This document shows positions 25,157 to 27,690 of a stretch of 27,690 nucleotides of DNA, in pieces (positions within the stretch are counted from its first letter, which is position 1; every line of letters starts with the position of its first letter). A model generated the notes under the pieces. That model was given only the letters and a program-made list of their open reading frames with translations, made no database searches and was not told the DNA's origin. This DNA is from Lachnospiraceae bacterium UBA935 (GTDB taxonomy: Bacteria > Bacillota > Clostridia > Lachnospirales > Lachnospiraceae): NCBI GenBank assembly GCA_002293525.1, contig DBDJ01000027.1:1-27690 (forward strand). The letters are read 5' to 3'. Both the position numbers and the translations under genes were made by a program.

Positions 25157-25627
25157 TTACACACTTAAATCAGTATAAAACCGCTGATATTCCTTGGGGA
25201 TATTGGCCAAAATCTTATTAAGATAATACTGATATTCGCTTCTGTATAATTTCCCCTCATTAATGATTTTATTTCTTACCGAATCAAGGATTGCAAATGC
25301 TTCCTCATAATATTGTCTGGAAGTATCATATTGTCCGTCCGCACGTACATCGTACTTCACATCATAACCGGCATCGGAGAAGTCTTGATCTTGGGTCTGG
25401 CGTTCTTCGATGACCGAGCCATATTCCATGTCAAGGATTGCCCAAGTGGTCGGCCTGTTGACTTTTCCTGCCGCGATATCCTCCTTGGTATAATAAAACA
25501 CAAAAACAGCCAGATAATAGTTATCCCCTTCCCTATAAATCACGGTATGAGACGTACTATGCGGGATTTTCACTCCGCCTAATATATCTCTCTGGATTTT
25601 CAGATTGACTTCCCTGCTGCCTATCAT
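25157..25627 (-). CDS. small unrecognised protein, last gene of the effector-like operon
   Basis: A 156-aa soluble protein with no signal peptide or membrane segment. It has a beta-rich first half (SHTVIYREGDNYYLAVFVFYYTKED) and a charged, Tyr-rich helical second half (QYDTSRQYYEEAFAILDSVRN). I do not recognise the family. GGGAGGA 7-8 nt before the ATG supports the start, and it begins 12 nt after the stop of the 159-aa gene. Its size, position and lack of export signal fit an immunity or accessory protein for the large upstream product, but that is inference from context alone. Confidence 0.65.
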   Translation of the reverse strand: MIGSREVNLKIQRDILGGVKIPHSTSHTVIYREGDNYYLAVFVFYYTKEDIAAGKVNRPTTWAILDMEYGSVIEERQTQDQDFSDAGYDVKYDVRADGQYDTSRQYYEEAFAILDSVRNKIINEGKLYRSEYQYYLNKILANIPKEYQRFYTDLSV

Positions 25628-25639
25628 GATCTTCCTCCC

Positions 25640-26119
25640 TTATACCATCTTTATTTTGTATTGCAGGCACAATTCTATCATTTTTTCCACCGGAACCTCT
25701 ATTTTCTCTCTTAGGATACTGTCCAGCGTCTTACCGTCTTTCTTTCTGTATAAATATTCTACTATCGTACTCTTAATTTCAGTGATTTCAACGAATTTGA
25801 TACACACATTTTTATCTAGGATTTCCCAACCCGGTAATATACCATTGCAAAACATTAACTGTATCCTTTCCTTTTCTATACCACCGGCTTCCTCTTGTAC
25901 TATCCACAAAGACGGGGTGTCGGGCAAACCGGCATCATAGGCGGCCCAATACCTGACTTCAAACACATCTGTTATGTCTTCCTCGTTAACTTCCTTGTAA
26001 AAATCATCTCTATCCTTTTTGAAATCTGTATCCGCTTTTCCCCTTTGTCTGGTTGTAATTACCTTATTAGTACTATTGGAAACATACGCATATATTCGTC
26101 CTTTATATTTTGCTAACAT
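25640..26119 (-). CDS. small unrecognised protein, candidate immunity protein
   Basis: A 159-aa soluble protein with no signal peptide. The N-terminal half is basic with acidic patches (TTRQRGKADTDFKKDRDDFY); it then has a Trp-containing beta-type stretch (FEVRYWAAYDAGLPDTPSLWIV), and the C terminus is helical (TLDSILREKIEVPVEKMIELC). Family not recognised. AAGGAGGG about 4 nt before the ATG is strong. It starts 20 nt after the stop of the Cys-protease-like gene, the classic place of an immunity gene in polymorphic toxin loci; which of the two small genes would protect against which domain is unknown. Confidence 0.65.
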   Translation of the reverse strand: MLAKYKGRIYAYVSNSTNKVITTRQRGKADTDFKKDRDDFYKEVNEEDITDVFEVRYWAAYDAGLPDTPSLWIVQEEAGGIEKERIQLMFCNGILPGWEILDKNVCIKFVEITEIKSTIVEYLYRKKDGKTLDSILREKIEVPVEKMIELCLQYKIKMV

Positions 26120-26139
26120 ATTACCCTCCTTAAACTATT

Positions 26140-27690
26140 TTAGTGTTTAACTTCTGCCGAAACAAAATTTTTACCGTTCCACACTGCTGCCAGCGTTTCG
26201 TTTCCGTCACTGTCCAGCCGATAAATAACCGCATCTTCCATAGATGCTTTGAATTTTTCATAAGTATATTCAGGGATTAAATGCTCGGCACTTCCTGTAA
26301 ATCCGGTTCCTGTACACGGCGGTGTATTATTTCCATCCACTTTAGGTATATCTTCATTTGTCTGGCAGAATTCTGATTTAAATCTTAAGATATACATATC
26401 GTTATCTTTATCGGTATATGGCGAATTCGGATAATCAAGTCTAAGCGCCTCACGGGCCTGTGGTATAGTTTTCGTATATGGTGCCGCATCTTCTGCTTTC
26501 GAGATGCATCCTGACACAAAAGTGAACGGTTCCTTTTCCTTCATATACATTTCATACAGTTTAGCAGAAATCACTTTTTGCATTACAGTATCTTTTGTAA
26601 TCTCCGGCACTCCTTTTCTGAGATTCTGTAACTCCTTTAGCTTTTCATCGGATATTTTAAATTCATCATTGTTTTTGTATTTTCCTGTAAGATTTGTATC
26701 ATAGCCGCAGGTGGTAGCGTTATTTGTCCCGATAAGTTCTTTCCTTTTATCCTCTTTAAATCTGCTTTCAAAACTACTTTCAGAGGAAAAATTATCGCGA
26801 CCGAAAATACCTTCCTTCTCTTTTACATCAATCTTACTCCCTAATTCTAATACTAACTTACTGCCCTTAAAATTAAAAGCTCTTTCTGAGTCCTCGGGGG
26901 AAGAAAATGTATTAGCAGCCTCTCCTGATTTAGATACTAATATAACCGTCGGGTCAGCTATCGTATGCCTGTCATTGCCTTGATACATAGCAACAAATTT
27001 ATCGCGATCCACGTAAACTGCACCGCCGCCTGAGTCTATAATATTAAACCCTGTAACGTTGCCATCCTCATCTCGTACAGGACTGTCCACTGTGATCCAA
27101 TGATCAGATTCATGTTGGAAAAGACCGCTGTTTGTAACATTGCCTTCCTTATCCCATAAAGTGGCGGCATCCACGCCAACAATAGCCACAGTATCAGGAT
27201 CATCAAGGCGGTCAGCCAATTCCTCTACGTTCAGACATTTATCATATTCATAAACCTCAGTATGTATATTGCTTTCCGGTCCTTTTACATTATCAATTAT
27301 TGCAACAATATTTTCTGTTGAAGTTAGCCCTATTTGGCTGGGATCTTCACTCTTTGTGCATTGGTTGTGATCTATAGCATTGTGAAGGACGTCATTCTCA
27401 TTATAATCAGCTGTACCCGTAATCCGATTTAATGCGTTAGCTATGGATGTCGGTCCACATGTTTCACTGGCGCCAAGGTCATTCTGACCTTGTTGATATG
27501 AAACATTTTCCAACTTAGCCCCTTTTTCTGCATCATCACGCTTCTCTACAGTATGCTCAGCCGCATTTCCTTTCTCAGGCGGGATCGGCTCTTGTGGCTT
27601 GGCGGCCTTTTCCTTCTCTGCCGGAGCCGGCTCTTGCGGTTCAGTGGTCTTTTCTTTCTCTGCCGGGGCCGGCTTTGCGGCTTCAGCAGG
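26140..27690 (-). CDS. 3' part of a large effector-like protein: Pro/Ala/Glu/Lys linker, papain/C39-like domain, further C-terminal domain (5' end outside window)
   Basis: The frame is open to the window edge (516 codons seen). A TTG at 27513 is just an internal codon, so no start is assigned. Numbering from that codon: residues -59 to about -18 are a 14-residue repeat (PAPAEKEKTTEPQE-like), then a linker. At 17-30 ETCGPTSIANALNR carries a probable nucleophile Cys19; His138 in ESDHWITVDS and Asp160 in FNIIDSGGG complete a Cys-His-Asp arrangement in papain/C39 order. The C-terminal ~250 residues are lysine-rich with a weakly toxin-like tail (TGFTGSAEHLIPEYTYEKF), perhaps ADP-ribosyltransferase-like, which I cannot confirm. 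A repeat linker plus a protease-like domain, a terminal domain and two small genes downstream fit a polymorphic toxin. The region is visibly more A/T-rich than the metabolic genes. Confidence 0.6.
   Translation of the reverse strand, partial: PAEAAKPAPAEKEKTTEPQEPAPAEKEKAAKPQEPIPPEKGNAAEHTVEKRDDAEKGAKLENVSYQQGQNDLGASETCGPTSIANALNRITGTADYNENDVLHNAIDHNQCTKSEDPSQIGLTSTENIVAIIDNVKGPESNIHTEVYEYDKCLNVEELADRLDDPDTVAIVGVDAATLWDKEGNVTNSGLFQHESDHWITVDSPVRDEDGNVTGFNIIDSGGGAVYVDRDKFVAMYQGNDRHTIADPTVILVSKSGEAANTFSSPEDSERAFNFKGSKLVLELGSKIDVKEKEGIFGRDNFSSESSFESRFKEDKRKELIGTNNATTCGYDTNLTGKYKNNDEFKISDEKLKELQNLRKGVPEITKDTVMQKVISAKLYEMYMKEKEPFTFVSGCISKAEDAAPYTKTIPQAREALRLDYPNSPYTDKDNDMYILRFKSEFCQTNEDIPKVDGNNTPPCTGTGFTGSAEHLIPEYTYEKFKASMEDAVIYRLDSDGNETLAAVWNGKNFVSAEVKH
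27565..27690 (-). repeat. 14-residue Pro/Ala/Glu/Lys repeat in the effector-like gene
   Basis: A 42-bp unit encodes PAPAEKEKTTEPQE and then PAPAEKEKAAKPQE, followed by a degraded unit PIPPEKGN; the array continues off the window edge (PAEAAK precedes). Such stiff charged linkers often span a wall or separate delivery and toxin domains. Confidence 0.8.

Noticed and set aside
26140..27513. A 457-aa gene starting at 27513
   Set aside because: The codon there is TTG without a convincing ribosome binding site and the frame is open for 59 more codons to the window edge, so the gene is partial rather than complete.

Overview
The window looks like a chromosomal segment of an anaerobic Firmicute, most likely a gut-type Clostridia (Lachnospirales-like); this placement is an inference. 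It rests on a ptb-buk butyrate pair, strong AGGAGG-type ribosome binding sites, a large solute-binding lipoprotein of a type common in that group, a secreted GH89 enzyme and an AMMECR1/MEMO-type pair. I see no rRNA, tRNA, CRISPR array or intact transposase.

Layout. (1) 1-3.7 kb, plus strand: phosphate butyryltransferase, butyrate kinase, then a membrane-anchored alpha/beta-hydrolase lipase. (2) 3.75-8.5 kb, minus strand: an S1-domain RNA-binding protein, a LigB/MEMO-like protein, an AMMECR1-domain protein with an Asn-rich head, a receiver-GGDEF protein whose signature residues are all lost, and methylthioribose-1-phosphate isomerase (MtnA). (3) 8.8-10.6 kb, plus: a solute-binding lipoprotein gene broken by an internal deletion and frameshift. 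(4) 10.6-11.7 kb, minus: an unrecognised membrane-anchored protein. (5) 12.0-16.3 kb, plus: a 1432-residue secreted alpha-N-acetylglucosaminidase (GH89) with several F5/8-type-C (CBM32-like) modules, the last two a recent tandem duplication. (6) 16.4-18.5 kb: a scarred region with a strong hairpin, a GC-rich relic, a methyltransferase, a subtilase fragment joined to an unrelated fragment on the opposite strand, and a nitroreductase.

(7) 18.6-25.1 kb, minus: two tandem paralogous secreted proteins (BACON-like domains, a Gly-rich beta-helix-like region, C-terminal CBM5/12-like modules), each behind the same roughly 90-bp leader. The pair is flanked in direct orientation by two copies of a hairpin-containing repeat. 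(8) 25.1-27.7 kb, minus: a compact three-gene unit. It holds the 3' part of a large protein with a 14-residue Pro/Ala/Glu/Lys repeat, a papain/C39-like Cys-His-Asp domain and a further C-terminal region, followed closely by two small unrecognised genes. This resembles a polymorphic-toxin effector with candidate immunity genes. It is the best candidate here for an undescribed system.

Many starts were moved from the longest possible ORF to an internal ATG where the ribosome binding site or the family alignment required it. The last gene has no start inside the window.
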